DNA of 64,000 nucleotides from Kibdelosporangium aridum (GCF_900176515.1 NZ_FWXV01000001.1:62001-126000), one strand, 5' to 3'; numbered from the stretch's first letter, positions 53,201 to 61,832 are shown. Notes: generated from the sequence alone by a model not told the origin. Numbers and translations: made by a program.

Positions 53201-54201
53201 GCCAGCTCCGGGTAGTCCAGGCAGTGACCGTAGAAGTCGGCTCGGACTCCCAACACGACCAACGCGGGCGCGCCGCCGGGGTCACTTGCCGTGCACGCGG
53301 CGCGCAGGGCCTGCACGAACAGGTGGCGGTGGTGCTCGTCCCGGCACAGCGTGAAGGTCTCCTCGAACTGGTCGACGATCAGAACCAGCCGTGCGTCCCT
53401 GCCGGACTGCCGCTCGGCATACGCCGCGACACCCTGCCGAATCAGTGACGCGAAATCACCGGTTTCCTGTTCTTGACTGGTTGCCGAGGTCAGCACGTCA
53501 GCGACATAAGGAATGCGGCGGGCCATTTCCTCGACCGGATCCGCGCCTGGCGTCATGAATATGACCGGCCAATGGGCGGCCCCAGGTTCGAGCGGTGAAC
53601 GTTTTGCCAGTGCCGCGCCAACGCCCGCTTGCAGAACCGAGGACTTGCCAGAGCCGGAGGCGCCGACAAGCATGATGATTCCGCCGGTTTCCACCGCGTC
53701 GTCGAGACGAGTCAGCAATGCGGCGGTGCTGCGCTCCCTGCCGAAAAACCAGTCGGAATCCTCCTGCCGGAAAGACGCGAGACCGCGGTACGGGCAAACG
53801 CCGGTATCCGCCTGGCGTGCGACATCGACATTCGGCTCGTCCGGTATTTCGCCGGTCGCCACCGGGCTGCTTTGCGCCTGTTCCCACAGCGTCCGCCACG
53901 CTTCCAGGTCGTACAGACCGTCCACCAGCGGCGCGGTGCGGGTTTTGCGGGCTTCGCCGATCAGGATCTCCAGCGTCGCCGCCAAGGCGGAGAACCGGGC
54001 CGGCACATTGCGCCCGCGCCGCCAGTCGCTGATCCGTTGGACGGACACCCGAGTCGGCCGGCCCGTTTCGTCCACGCGGCGGGCGCGCGCGACGGACTCG
54101 GCGACCCGCTTCAAGGGCGGATCCCCGGCCGCGGCGTACAGCAGCGCGAACCGCTCCGCGAACGCCGCGCGGTGATCCGGCTCCTGGCCAGGACTGGGCA
54201 T
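50209..54201 (-). CDS. nSTAND1 ATPase with 14 WD40 repeats and an N-terminal HTH-like domain
   Basis: 1330 residues from ATG at 54201; the frame is open 17 codons further. N-terminal domain (~1-80) with a helix-turn-helix-like VSVQRISDWRRGRNVPARFSA. CPYRGLASFR leads into the nSTAND1 ATPase: P-loop LVGASGSGKSSVL, and Walker B LVLIVDQFEETFT. A transmembrane helix (VAVALVCVLAIVAGVAAVVA) follows at ~610. The second half contains 14 WD40 units of ~45 residues, each ending in (I/V)RLWD(V/L)-like, which would form two seven-bladed propellers. Such proteins are signal-transducing switches with known homologues in antiphage and stress signalling. The membrane anchor is unusual for soluble STAND sensors. 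Confidence 0.9.
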   Translation of the reverse strand: MPSPGQEPDHRAAFAERFALLYAAAGDPPLKRVAESVARARRVDETGRPTRVSVQRISDWRRGRNVPARFSALAATLEILIGEARKTRTAPLVDGLYDLEAWRTLWEQAQSSPVATGEIPDEPNVDVARQADTGVCPYRGLASFRQEDSDWFFGRERSTAALLTRLDDAVETGGIIMLVGASGSGKSSVLQAGVGAALAKRSPLEPGAAHWPVIFMTPGADPVEEMARRIPYVADVLTSATSQEQETGDFASLIRQGVAAYAERQSGRDARLVLIVDQFEETFTLCRDEHHRHLFVQALRAACTASDPGGAPALVVLGVRADFYGHCLDYPELAEALQDRQMVLGAMAAAELREAITRPARAVGVQFETGLVDLLMRDLGASTPGRTKGGSYDAGALPLLSHALLATWQRRQAGKLTIGGYRAAGGIHGAVAATAEQAWAQLTPAAQSATPDVMLRLVHVGRDTRDTRRRSTRDEIVERSADPSAAAEALEALARARLVTLDADSVEISHEALLQAWPRLRSWIDNDRAGNLARQRLEEDAETWDAERRDPSLLYRGARLENALHRAQQSRPTGIAHEFLAASENQRRRATWTRRVAVALVCVLAIVAGVAAVVAITERNDAEFRRILAEADRLAEADPSLSAQLNLVAHRIRPDDQEVYSRLISTQNTPLATPLLGHTGAVYETSFRSDGQVLATSSADNTVRLWDTRDPSRPVPLSEPLTEHTSWVTSAVFSPDGKVLATAGDDKVVRLWDVTDPAHPKPLGQPFSGNNGTIYSISFTADGKTIATANDDRTVRLWDVSDPVSPRPLGEPLIGHTAPVRSVEFSRSGHTLASAGNDKVVRLWDVTNPAQPTALGQPLTGNTDTVHSVTFSPNGRMLATAGEDKTVRLWNVTDPARPVQQSQPIAMHSAAVWQVAFSPDSRMLASASTDNTTRLWNLAAPSDPVPFGQPLSAGSSGVNTVEFSPDGRTLAAGTDSSAVSLWSIPSTIVAGHTYWVSSLEFSRDGRVLTSASGDKTARLWDMTDPLRPKSFGPPLEGHDTYLNNLALSPDGRTLATAGGDQKVRLWDVTDPARPQPIGSPLALSTRFGGQVAFSPDGRVLATLNGDATVTFWDTSVHGQVTRLGDLSTGHTDYVNDLMFGPDQRVLATVSADKTLKLWDVAQPTAPRPLGNIVTGHTGAVNSATFSPDGKTIATTSADKTIRLWNVANLQLVGTPLTAHTESVTSAAFSPDGKTLATTSADKTIRLWDVTDPANAHPMGMLSGRMDTGYTAAFSPTARVLVTGTGDNLIRVWDLDRQHAIDRICATTRNVLTPEVWEQHLSQLDYQPPCP

Positions 54202-54527
54202 CGGCTGTCCACCCCTCGGTTGGCTGTCCGTCCAGGTTCCGGACCGGAACATCCGTTCTTTTGTCTCTAGCAGGCACGCTGGACGTGCCCGGCCAGTGAG
54301 GGTAGCCCAAATGATCGTCGATGCAGCGAGAATCGCTGCGAACTTCGGTGGATCCTCGCCATGAACTCCTGGGGGCGGTGAACGTCGGCCGACTGGCTCC
54401 GGGGGGTCGCCAGTCGGCCGGCGAGGTGAGACCGACGCTGGTGGGCACGCGATATTCGCCCCGGCTGCGACGGCGGCTAACTAGGGGTGCCGCCGTAATG
54501 GTTGCGGCGAATATCCGTTCATGCTCG
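54202..54527. other. Intergenic stretch before the YbdK-like gene with hairpin at 54451-54515
   Basis: No gene is supported. The only structure is an inverted repeat, GATATTCGCC (54451-54460) and GGCGAATATC (54506-54515), enclosing a CGGCGG/CCGCCG stem (54471-54476 and 54490-54495). This is placed just after the stop of the minus-strand YbdK-like gene, as expected for a terminator. The rest shows no promoter-like motif that I recognise. Confidence 0.5.
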
Positions 54528-55607
54528 CTATTCGGGGATGATGGCGAGCATGTCCACGGTGTCCTCGGCGCGCCCTGTTCGTTCGAATGTCCGCAATTGA
54601 CGATCCGCTCCGCCGCCTGCGGCGGTCAATTGAGCCACCTGCTTCTCGACGAATTCAAGGTCACCGTTTTCCCGTAGAATCGGTTTGAGCAGTTCCAGCA
54701 GATCGTTGAGCACAGCGTAAGCCGGAATCGGGACGCCGTGATGAGGATGCGGGCAGTCGCCGGTTATTCCGTCTCGTGCGGCTCGCCATAGCTGCGCACG
54801 CAGAACGTCGTTCGGCAGGTCCAGCGGCTGTATTGTGGTGTTCAACGCCATGTGTGTGAGCCCGCGAATGATCATAGCGAGCAGTACGGCCTCTTCCGCG
54901 GTCGCGGCAACGTCACTGATCCGGAATTCCAGCGTCGGCTGGTGCTCGGACAACCGGATGTCCCAGTACACCATCCCGCGATCGAGGATGGCCCCCGATT
55001 TGAGGCAGCCATTCACGATGGATTCGTAGTGGTCCACGGATGAGAACACGGGCGGGGACCCGGCCGACGGCCATTGCGTCCACTGCCGATAACGCCAGCT
55101 GTGATACCCGGTGTCGACACCGGCCTCGATCGGGGAATTGGCGGTCAGCGCGAGCAGAATGGGCAACCACGGCCGGGTGTGGTTGATCACCTGGATGCCC
55201 GCCGCCGCGTCAGGGATCCCGATGTGCACGTGACACCCGCACGTCGTGACCTGGTGGATCATCACGCCGAAGTGTTCGGCCATCCGCTGGTACCTGGGGT
55301 TCGGCGTGATCGCGGGCGGGTCAGGCTCCGGCAGCAACGCCGCGCCGCTGGGAACTATCCGAAGATTCCGGCGCGTACCGGCCGTGGCGAGCGCGGAACG
55401 CAAGTCGTGCAGTTGAGTCAGCAGTTCGTCGTGCGTACGGCAGACGCCAGTGGCGAGCTCTGCTTGTGACCGGGTCAGCTCGGTCTGCAGTTCGCCATCC
55501 TGCTCGTGCGCTGTATCGATGAGTGTCGCCGCGTGTCTGGACAGGTGGCCGTGGCTGTCCACGACGAAGAACTCCTCCTCGACCCCCACGGTCAACTGTT
55601 CGCCCAT
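54528..55607 (-). CDS. YbdK-type carboxylate-amine ligase (glutamate-cysteine ligase family 2)
   Basis: 359 residues. TVGVEEEFFVVD carries the Glu metal/ATP ligands, with FGVMIHQVTTCGCHVHIGIPD in the middle and LSEHQPTLEFRISD nearby, all typical of the GCS2/YbdK family. It ligates an amino acid to a glutamate-type carboxylate and has weak glutamate-cysteine ligase activity in E. coli; here it may serve in thiol or peptide synthesis. A SigB-like promoter is located on the divergent side, shared with the flavoprotein gene. Confidence 0.85.
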   Translation of the reverse strand: MGEQLTVGVEEEFFVVDSHGHLSRHAATLIDTAHEQDGELQTELTRSQAELATGVCRTHDELLTQLHDLRSALATAGTRRNLRIVPSGAALLPEPDPPAITPNPRYQRMAEHFGVMIHQVTTCGCHVHIGIPDAAAGIQVINHTRPWLPILLALTANSPIEAGVDTGYHSWRYRQWTQWPSAGSPPVFSSVDHYESIVNGCLKSGAILDRGMVYWDIRLSEHQPTLEFRISDVAATAEEAVLLAMIIRGLTHMALNTTIQPLDLPNDVLRAQLWRAARDGITGDCPHPHHGVPIPAYAVLNDLLELLKPILRENGDLEFVEKQVAQLTAAGGGADRQLRTFERTGRAEDTVDMLAIIPE

Positions 55608-55644
55608 GTCCTGCTCTTTCCGCCATACAGTGTGTGCCGGAGAG

Positions 55645-55670
55645 ATACCCAGCCAGCAGTGTTGTTAGAC
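55645..55670 (-). promoter_or_regulatory. SigB/SigF-like promoter for the YbdK-like gene
   Basis: Minus strand: GTCT (55667-55670), 16 bases, GGGTAT (55645-55650), 37 bases upstream of the start at 55607. Confidence 0.55.
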
Positions 55671-55709
55671 GCGGTCAGACGCTGTTAGACGCGAAACACC
55701 ACCGGGTAC
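55664..55709 (+). promoter_or_regulatory. SigB/SigF-like promoter and 10-base repeats for the flavoprotein gene
   Basis: Plus strand: GTTA (55684-55687), 16 bases, GGGTAC (55704-55709), 27 bases before the start at 55737; the -35 is one base off GNNT. Three consecutive 10-base direct repeats of the GTTAGACGCG type (55664-55693) overlap the -35 elements of both divergent promoters and could bind a shared regulator. Confidence 0.4.
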
Positions 55710-55736
55710 GCCTTAGAGCGAGCCAAGGAGGTGCTT

Positions 55737-56327
55737 ATGCGGGCTGTCGTGCTCAACTGCACGCTGAAGAAGTCGCCGGAACCGTCCAATACGGAGAAGC
55801 TGGCCGGACCTGTGGCGGCGGGCCTGCGGGACAAGGGCGTGGCCGCGGAGTCGTTCCGGGTCGTGGACTACAACGTCCCGCCGGGGGTCGAGACGGACCT
55901 CGGCGACGGTGACCAGTGGCCGCAGTTGCACAAAGCGTTGCTGGCGGCCGAGATCCTGGTGATCGCGTCACCGACGTGGCTCGGCAGGCCGTCGTCGGTC
56001 GCCCAGCGGGTGCTGGAACGGATGGACGCGATGCTGTCGGAGACCGACGAGCAGGACAAACCGGTGGCGTACAACAGGGTCGCCGGTGTCGTGGTAACGG
56101 GCAATGAGGACGGTGCACACCACGTCATCAGCGAGATCTCCGGTGCGCTCAACGACATCGGGTACACGATCCCCGGGCAGGCGTGGACGTACTGGAACAT
56201 GGGCCCCGGCCCTGGACCCAGTTACTCCGACACCGAGCACGGTCACCAGTGGTCCTACAAGACCGCCGCGACCATGGCCGACAACCTGTTCGCGGTCGCG
56301 TCCGCGTTGCAGGCCAATCCGATCTGA
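55737..56327 (+). CDS. NAD(P)H-dependent FMN reductase-like flavoprotein
   Basis: 196 residues from ATG at 55737, six bases after AAGGAG; a GTG two codons earlier is less likely. Flavodoxin-like fold: AVVLNCTLKKSPEPSNTEKLAG for the phosphate loop, VIASPTWLGRPSSVAQRVLER for the isoalloxazine region. The C-terminal GYTIPGQAWTYWNMGPGPG is characteristic of the short flavoprotein oxidoreductases of this actinobacterial group. Predicted to reduce FMN or a quinone-type substrate. Confidence 0.82.
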   Translation: MRAVVLNCTLKKSPEPSNTEKLAGPVAAGLRDKGVAAESFRVVDYNVPPGVETDLGDGDQWPQLHKALLAAEILVIASPTWLGRPSSVAQRVLERMDAMLSETDEQDKPVAYNRVAGVVVTGNEDGAHHVISEISGALNDIGYTIPGQAWTYWNMGPGPGPSYSDTEHGHQWSYKTAATMADNLFAVASALQANPI

Positions 56328-56341
56328 TGACCTGATCCACC

Positions 56342-57316
56342 ATGCGACTGCGGCGGAGCGACCCGGCCAAGCCGGGACTGACCAGACGGCGCCGGGGCAA
56401 GAACTGGCAGTACGTCGACGAGACAGGCGCGTCCGTCGACCAGGAGACCCGGCAGCGGTGTGCCGAGCTGGTCATCCCGCCTGCCTGGCAGAACGTCTGG
56501 ATCTGCCCGTACGCCAACGGCCACATCCAGGCCGTCGGCATCGACGACGCAGGCCGTCGGCAGTACATCTACCACGAGCAATGGCGTCAGGAGCGCGACG
56601 AGGAGAAGTTCGACCGCGTTCTGGAGCTGGTCGAGCGCCTGCCCGAGTTCCGCGAGTCGATTGGCGCCGACCTGGCTGACCGTGGCCTGACATGTGCCCG
56701 GGTGCACGCGGGGGCGCTGCGGATGCTGGACCGTGGGATTTTCCGTACGGGTGGTGAGGAGTACTCCGACGACAGCCGTGGCGTGGCGACGTTGCTGCGT
56801 GACGACGTCACAATCGTGCGTGGGGATCTGGCGTTCTGCTTTGTCGCGAAAGGCGGGGTGGAGCGCAAGGTGCGGATCAAGGACGAGCTGTTGGTCAAGT
56901 TGGTCCGGTCGTTGCGCCGGTCTGCCGCGGACACCGACCGTCTGCTGGTGTACCGCGAAGGCAGGCAATGGCGTGAGGTGCGGGCCGACTCGATCAACGC
57001 CCGGTTCAAGGAGCTGACCGGACCCGAGTTCACGGTCAAGGACCTGCGGACGTGGAACGCCACCGTGGTCGCCAGTGTGGAGCTGGCGAAGGCCGAGCGG
57101 CCCACGTCCAAGACCGCCGCCAAACGCGTCGAAGCCGCCGTACTCGACCAAGTCGCCGGACATCTGGGCAATACCAGGGCAGTTGCTCGCAGGTCCTATG
57201 TGGATCCGCGGGTGATGGAGGCGTTCACCGAGGGCAGGACCATCGATCTGAGCGCGGTGAACGGACGGCAGAGCATCGAACGCGCCGTGCACAAGCTGCT
57301 TACCAGCGCATCGTAG
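56342..57316 (+). CDS. DNA topoisomerase IB
   Basis: 324 residues, a bacterial (poxvirus-type) topoisomerase IB that relaxes supercoils without ATP. RRRRGKNWQYVDETG begins the N-terminal domain. The catalytic pentad Arg and Lys/His are consistent with GLTCARVHAGALRML, VRIKDELLVKLV and FTVKDLRTWNATV. The nucleophile is Tyr286 in ARRSYVDPRV. It follows the flavoprotein gene by 14 bases and may be in the same operon. In bacteria it usually accompanies stress and DNA-repair genes. Confidence 0.9.
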   Translation: MRLRRSDPAKPGLTRRRRGKNWQYVDETGASVDQETRQRCAELVIPPAWQNVWICPYANGHIQAVGIDDAGRRQYIYHEQWRQERDEEKFDRVLELVERLPEFRESIGADLADRGLTCARVHAGALRMLDRGIFRTGGEEYSDDSRGVATLLRDDVTIVRGDLAFCFVAKGGVERKVRIKDELLVKLVRSLRRSAADTDRLLVYREGRQWREVRADSINARFKELTGPEFTVKDLRTWNATVVASVELAKAERPTSKTAAKRVEAAVLDQVAGHLGNTRAVARRSYVDPRVMEAFTEGRTIDLSAVNGRQSIERAVHKLLTSAS

Positions 57317-57375
57317 GGCGGTTGACGAACCAGCCAGCTGGGCATCCCAGATGTGCGGGAAGGAGTGTGTGCGTG

Positions 57376-58275
57376 ATGGCGCAGGACCAGTACGCCAAGC
57401 AGGACCCCCGGTCGCAGTACCCGCGACCGGACAGCCAGGACGAACAGGAGCAAAGCCATCCGGGTACCGGGCGGCGAATGGGGCCGCGGCCGGACCACGG
57501 TGAGGACACCTATCGCGGGTGTGACCGGCTCGTGGACCGCAAAACGGTGATCACCGGCGGCGACTCGGGCATCGGACGGGCAGTGGCGCTGGCGTTCGCC
57601 CGTGAAGGCGCCGACGTCCTGCTGTCCTACATGGAGCAGGAGGAGACAGACGCCAAGCAGACCGCTGAGCTGATCCACCAGGCAGGCCGCCAAGCTGTGC
57701 TCGTACCCGGCGACATCCAGGACGAGGAGCATTGCCAGCGGATCATCGATCGCGCGGTCAAGGAGTTCGGCCGGATCGACGTCCTGGTGAACAACGCCGC
57801 ATACCAGATGTCCCAGGACGACGGCCTGCTCGACATCACGACCGAGCAGTTCGACCGTGTCCTCAAGACGAACCTCTACGCGCTGTTCTGGCTGTGCAAG
57901 GCGGCCGTGCCGCACATGCCACCCGGTGCCAGCATCATCAACACCTCGTCCATCCAGGCGTTCCAGCCCTCGCCGAACCTGCTGGACTACGCGGTGACCA
58001 AGGCGGGGATCGTCAATTTCACCAAGGGCCTGTCCACCGACCTGATCGGCAAGGGCATCCGGGTCAACTCGGTCGCTCCCGGTCCGGTGTGGACACCGCT
58101 GATCCCGGCGACCTTCCCCGCCGACAAGGTGGACTCGTTCGGCGCGCAGACGCCGATCGGGCGTGCCGCACAGCCTGCCGAGCTCGCACCGGCCTATGTG
58201 TACTTCGCTTCCCAGGAGTCCAGTTACGTCACCGGCGAGGTTCTCGGCGTCACCGGTGGCAAACCACTCACGTGA
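57376..58275 (+). CDS. SDR-family oxidoreductase (YghA-type)
   Basis: 299 residues from the ATG at 57376 (AAGGAG at 57359-57364). The first ~55 residues are a Gln/Asp/Pro-rich extension (ending in GPRPDHGEDTY) that is typical of the YghA/general-stress SDR group. Then GGDSGIGRAVALAFA binds NAD(P), with Ser in INTSSIQAF and Tyr/Lys in YAVTKAG. It ends in GEVLGVTGGKP. General-stress SDRs of this type are induced by SigB in Bacillus; the substrate is unknown. Confidence 0.88.
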   Translation: MAQDQYAKQDPRSQYPRPDSQDEQEQSHPGTGRRMGPRPDHGEDTYRGCDRLVDRKTVITGGDSGIGRAVALAFAREGADVLLSYMEQEETDAKQTAELIHQAGRQAVLVPGDIQDEEHCQRIIDRAVKEFGRIDVLVNNAAYQMSQDDGLLDITTEQFDRVLKTNLYALFWLCKAAVPHMPPGASIINTSSIQAFQPSPNLLDYAVTKAGIVNFTKGLSTDLIGKGIRVNSVAPGPVWTPLIPATFPADKVDSFGAQTPIGRAAQPAELAPAYVYFASQESSYVTGEVLGVTGGKPLT

Positions 58276-58290
58276 CGATGGGGATGAACG

Positions 58291-59292
58291 ATGGCAGGCA
58301 AAGTTGTGGTGATCACCGGAGCAAGCGGGGGAGTCGGGCGCGCCGCGGCACGTAAGTTCGCCGCCCGCGGCGACCGGGTGGCACTGATCGCTCGTGGACA
58401 GTCCGGGTTGGACAGTGCGGCCGCTGATGTGCGGGCAGCCGGTGGACAGCCAATGGTAGTACCGGCGGACGTAGCAGACGACGCCGCGGTGGAAGCCGCG
58501 GCCGAGCGCGTCGAACGGGAATTCGGGCGGATCGACGTGTGGGTCAACGACGCCTTCGCTGGCGTGTTCGCACCGTTCACCGCCATCACACCGGCCGAGT
58601 TCCGCAGGGTCACCGAGGTGACGTATCTCGGCTACGTGCACGGCACCCGGGCGGCGCTCAAGCGGATGCTGCCCCGGGATGCCGGTGTCATCGTCCAGGT
58701 CGGTTCGGCGCTGGCGTACCGGGGAATTCCGTTGCAGTCCGCGTATTGCGGTGCCAAGCACGCGATTCAGGGCTTCAACGAGTCCTTGCGGTGCGAGCTG
58801 TTGCATGCCAAGTCCAAGGTCCGTGTCACCATGGTGCAACTGCCCGCCACGAACACACCGCAGTTCGACTGGGTGCTGTCCCGGCTGCCTCGACGGGCGC
58901 AGCCCGTGCCGCCGATCTACCAGCCAGAGGTCGCAGCGCGCGCGATCGTTCGCGCGGCGGAGCATCCGCGCAGACGTGAACGGTGGGTCGGCATGTCCAC
59001 AGTGGCCACCTTGCTCGGCGACAAGTTCGCTCCGGGACTCCTCGACCACTACCTGGCAAGGACGGGCTTCTCCGCGCAGCAGACCGGGAAATCCCGGGAT
59101 GCCGGTCAACCGGTCAACCTGTGGGAGCCGGTGGACGACCGGAAGGGGACAGATCACGGCGCGCACGGCGACTTCGACGAAACCGCCCACAGCCACAGCA
59201 CCCAACAATGGGTAGCCCGCCACCCAGGGCTGACCGCAGGTGCCGTACTGGCGGTGGCCGCGGGTGTGGCCGGTGTCATCCGGAGTCGATGA
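58291..59292 (+). CDS. SDR-family oxidoreductase with C-terminal membrane helix
   Basis: 333 residues, 15 bases after the preceding SDR gene. [15 protein letters not shown] is the NADP-binding motif, [14 protein letters not shown] gives the Ser and YCGAKHA the catalytic Tyr and Lys. After residue ~250 is an extension ([15 protein letters not shown] and a charged linker) ending in one membrane helix ([15 protein letters not shown]), so it is membrane-anchored. Substrate unknown. Confidence 0.85.
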   Translation: MAGKVVVITGASGGVGRAAARKFAARGDRVALIARGQSGLDSAAADVRAAGGQPMVVPADVADDAAVEAAAERVEREFGRIDVWVNDAFAGVFAPFTAITPAEFRRVTEVTYLGYVHGTRAALKRMLPRDAGVIVQVGSALAYRGIPLQSAYCGAKHAIQGFNESLRCELLHAKSKVRVTMVQLPATNTPQFDWVLSRLPRRAQPVPPIYQPEVAARAIVRAAEHPRRRERWVGMSTVATLLGDKFAPGLLDHYLARTGFSAQQTGKSRDAGQPVNLWEPVDDRKGTDHGAHGDFDETAHSHSTQQWVARHPGLTAGAVLAVAAGVAGVIRSR

Positions 59293-59296
59293 CCAC

Positions 59297-60013
59297 ATGA
59301 TTCCAGTGTGGACAAACACTCGGCTCGGTGCCGTACACGCGCTGACGGAAGGCGGCCCTGCCCGGGGAGACGTCGTCATCATGCCAGGCTTGGGCGTGTC
59401 CGTGTATTTGAGGTCAAGCGTCTCCTCCTTGGCCGCGGCCGGTTTCCGCGCGTGGTTGCCGGATCCGCCGGGGTTCGGTGACAGTGAGGCCCCGCCGCGC
59501 AGCCTCGGAATCACGGATATCGCGGCGGTCGCCGTGCAATGGTTGCGGCTGCGGGACCTCGGCAGCGTGACGCTGATCGGCCACTCCTGCGGGACCCAGG
59601 TCGCCGCGCACGTCGCGGCCTCGGCGCCCGAGTTGGTGCAGCGGCTCGTACTGGGCAGCCCGACAGTGGATCCCCGGTACCGCACGTGGCCGAAGGCCCT
59701 TGGCAGGTGGTTGCGGGACGGCCGGCGGGAGCCCAGTTCCCTGACCAAGACCCAGCGGCCGGAGTGGCGCCGAGCCGGACCGGCGCGGCTGTTGCGGCTG
59801 GCCCATTCGATGCTGGCGGACGACATCGAGACGACCCTTCGCCGAGTGACGTGCCCGGTGTCGGTCATCCGCGGTGACCGTGACCCGATCAGCACGGCTG
59901 AGTGGGCTCGCGGCTTGGGGCATTACGTGGAGCTTCCTGGGCTGGCGCATGCGTTTCCGTATGAGGCTCCGTCGTCCTTCGCCGAGGTGTTGCTGGAATC
60001 GGAGCAGTCATGA
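59297..60013 (+). CDS. Alpha/beta hydrolase
   Basis: 238 residues; the ATG at 59297 is 4 bases after the SDR stop, so it may be coupled. VVIMPGLGVSVY gives the oxyanion strand, TLIGHSCGTQVAAHV the Ser nucleophile (GHSCG), RGDRDPISTAE the acid and PGLAHAFPYEAP the catalytic His. Substrate unknown. The next gene overlaps by four bases (ATGA). Confidence 0.82.
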   Translation: MIPVWTNTRLGAVHALTEGGPARGDVVIMPGLGVSVYLRSSVSSLAAAGFRAWLPDPPGFGDSEAPPRSLGITDIAAVAVQWLRLRDLGSVTLIGHSCGTQVAAHVAASAPELVQRLVLGSPTVDPRYRTWPKALGRWLRDGRREPSSLTKTQRPEWRRAGPARLLRLAHSMLADDIETTLRRVTCPVSVIRGDRDPISTAEWARGLGHYVELPGLAHAFPYEAPSSFAEVLLESEQS

Positions 60014-61305
60014 GCACCGTCAAGCCCGCTGACGCCATCGCTGCGTTCGATTCCGCCAGTTCCATGCTCTCCGCCACTGCCCGGGGACTACGCGACGAAC
60101 CCTTCGACCGACTCGGCCGTGGACGCCTGTTCGCAGCCACCCTGCGCGTGGCGAATCTGCTGCCAAGACCGGTTCGTCAACGCCTCTACGCGGTGGCTGG
60201 TGGCGCGGAGGGCGTGCCGCCGGGCCAGCTCGGTTCGGTCGATCTCGAGGCCGTGGCGGGCTGGGTGACCGATCACTACCCGCGGAACCAATACCCAGCG
60301 GTGTTGCTTGGCTCGTCCAACGGCGCTGCTGTTCACCTGGCTACCGCTCTCGGCGCGCCATGGTTGCCGCAGACTTTGCTGGTCCCGGTCCGGTGGTCGG
60401 GCAACGACCCGGACAGGCCAGACCGGGCGCTGGAGTTCGGCGCCGATGTCGCGCCGGACTTCTTGCGCCGCAACCCCGACATCGTGCTGCACCACATGCA
60501 CGACGCCAATCAGGACTGGTTGATGATCCGTCAGATGGCGTATTTCAGGGTGAAGCGTCGTCGTCTTGGTGCCGCCTACGAACGGTTCCTGCGTGAGTGT
60601 CTCGCTCCCAACGCGCCGATCATCGTGCTGGCAGACAGTTCGACATGGCCCGTGACCACGGTCGGTGACCGGCATGTCTTCCAGATCGGGGCGCAAGGAG
60701 GAATCAGGCCGCAGGACTACGACCGACGCGGAATCGAGCCGGATGCCGACGCACCCGAAGCTGAGTGGGGATTCGACGCGGACCTGCTCGACGACGTCCA
60801 ACGATTCGCCGCCGCAACCGGGCATCCGGTGCACGTCGTGCGCTATCCGGACACACACGCCTTGTCAGCGCCGGTCGCCGACATCTACCGAGAATGGCTC
60901 GGCGGGACGGCTGACCAGTTGCTAGTCGAGTCCTTCCTGCTCATCGACCCGACTCGCACGCGCCAAGCAGGCCTGGTACCGCTGTGGACGATGTTCTCCG
61001 TCGAGTCCGCAGTGGACGTAACAGAGAACTACCTCAGGTCCAGGTCTTTCCGTGCTGTCCATATCGGATTGTTCCCGCACGGCGTGCGGTCGAGGGGGAT
61101 CGCGGAACCCGACCGATGGCGCGAACGCCTGTCGGGAGTGGACACCGACTTCGTCGGCGTGGACACCCGCCGCTTTCCAGCGGACTTCGCGGCATTGGTC
61201 CGCTACGGCTCCGCGCTGCGCGCAATGCCGCGACTGTCCGCTCCAGCCCCGGGAACGCTCGCCATCGACAAGGCCATGGGTTTGCTGACCAGCGCCCTCT
61301 CCTAG
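60010..61305 (+). CDS. Conserved protein with a GxSxG-like motif, unknown function
   Basis: 431 residues. YPAVLLGSSNGAAVHLATAL resembles a serine-hydrolase nucleophile elbow (GSSNG) and VHVVRYPDTHALS includes a conserved His, but the fold around them was not recognisable as a classical alpha/beta hydrolase. There is no signal peptide or membrane segment. Coupled to the preceding hydrolase by ATGA, suggesting a joint role. A function cannot be assigned. Confidence 0.65.
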   Translation: MSTVKPADAIAAFDSASSMLSATARGLRDEPFDRLGRGRLFAATLRVANLLPRPVRQRLYAVAGGAEGVPPGQLGSVDLEAVAGWVTDHYPRNQYPAVLLGSSNGAAVHLATALGAPWLPQTLLVPVRWSGNDPDRPDRALEFGADVAPDFLRRNPDIVLHHMHDANQDWLMIRQMAYFRVKRRRLGAAYERFLRECLAPNAPIIVLADSSTWPVTTVGDRHVFQIGAQGGIRPQDYDRRGIEPDADAPEAEWGFDADLLDDVQRFAAATGHPVHVVRYPDTHALSAPVADIYREWLGGTADQLLVESFLLIDPTRTRQAGLVPLWTMFSVESAVDVTENYLRSRSFRAVHIGLFPHGVRSRGIAEPDRWRERLSGVDTDFVGVDTRRFPADFAALVRYGSALRAMPRLSAPAPGTLAIDKAMGLLTSALS

Positions 61306-61481
61306 TCAGGCCGTCGCTGTTCCTTCAGCTCCATGCCGCCTTCTTCGTCGGGAACCGACTCCTCGGACGTGTTCTCCGGCGAGTCCTCGTCCGCATACGT
61401 CGGCTTGGTGTGCTCGCCGGCGAAGTCCGGGTCCTCCTCCATGCTCTCGGCCGTGGCCCGGTCGATCTCCGGTCCCGTCAT
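61302..61481 (-). CDS. Small acidic protein of 59 residues
   Basis: The ATG at 61481 overlaps the stop of the upstream Rho-N/SAP-like gene (ATGA). The product is very acidic and hydrophilic (AESMEEDPDFAGEHTKPT, ESVPDEEGGMELKE) and is probably disordered. The stop overlaps that of the convergent gene by two or three bases. Likely co-expressed with its neighbour from a SigB-like promoter. Confidence 0.6.
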   Translation of the reverse strand: MTGPEIDRATAESMEEDPDFAGEHTKPTYADEDSPENTSEESVPDEEGGMELKEQRRPD

Positions 61482-61804
61482 CGGCCGAGCGCCTTCTGCA
61501 GCTCAGACTTGCTCATGCTGGACCGGCCCTTGATGTTGCGCCGCTTGGCCTCGTTGTAGAGCTGTTCCTTGGTCTGGCCCTTCGGCCGGTTTGTGCCCGA
61601 TCGCTGGCCGCCACGGCTTTGCGGAGACTTGTCCTTGGTCGAGGACTTGCTGGCGGTACGGGACTCGCCGGACTGTGCACGGTTCTTGTTGACCGTGCGG
61701 GCCGCGATCTCCTCAGCCCTGCCTTCGCTCGCGCCGCGGCTCTTGGCTGAGGACTTGATGTGCTTGTACTGCCGCTCTCGTTTGTTGCTCCACGCTTTGG
61801 GCAT
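61478..61804 (-). CDS. Rho-N/SAP-like small basic protein
   Basis: 108 residues. Basic N-terminal part (MPKAWSNKRERQYKHIKSSA) with many Lys/Arg/Ser, then a Gly/Ser-rich linker, and a C-terminal Rho-N/SAP-like domain (KEQLYNEAKRRNIKGRSSM, ELQKALGR). This build is common in actinomycetes under names such as 'plasmid stabilisation protein', a label I consider unreliable. It may bind nucleic acid. A SigB-like promoter lies 29 bases upstream. Confidence 0.75.
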   Translation of the reverse strand: MPKAWSNKRERQYKHIKSSAKSRGASEGRAEEIAARTVNKNRAQSGESRTASKSSTKDKSPQSRGGQRSGTNRPKGQTKEQLYNEAKRRNIKGRSSMSKSELQKALGR

Positions 61805-61832
61805 GGCTTCCTCCTTGGCTCCTAGGGAGGAT

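Noticed and set aside
57196..59895. 899-residue minus-strand frame over the SDR genes
   Set aside because: Opposite frame of two SDR genes and a topoisomerase gene; composition is that of an antisense translation.
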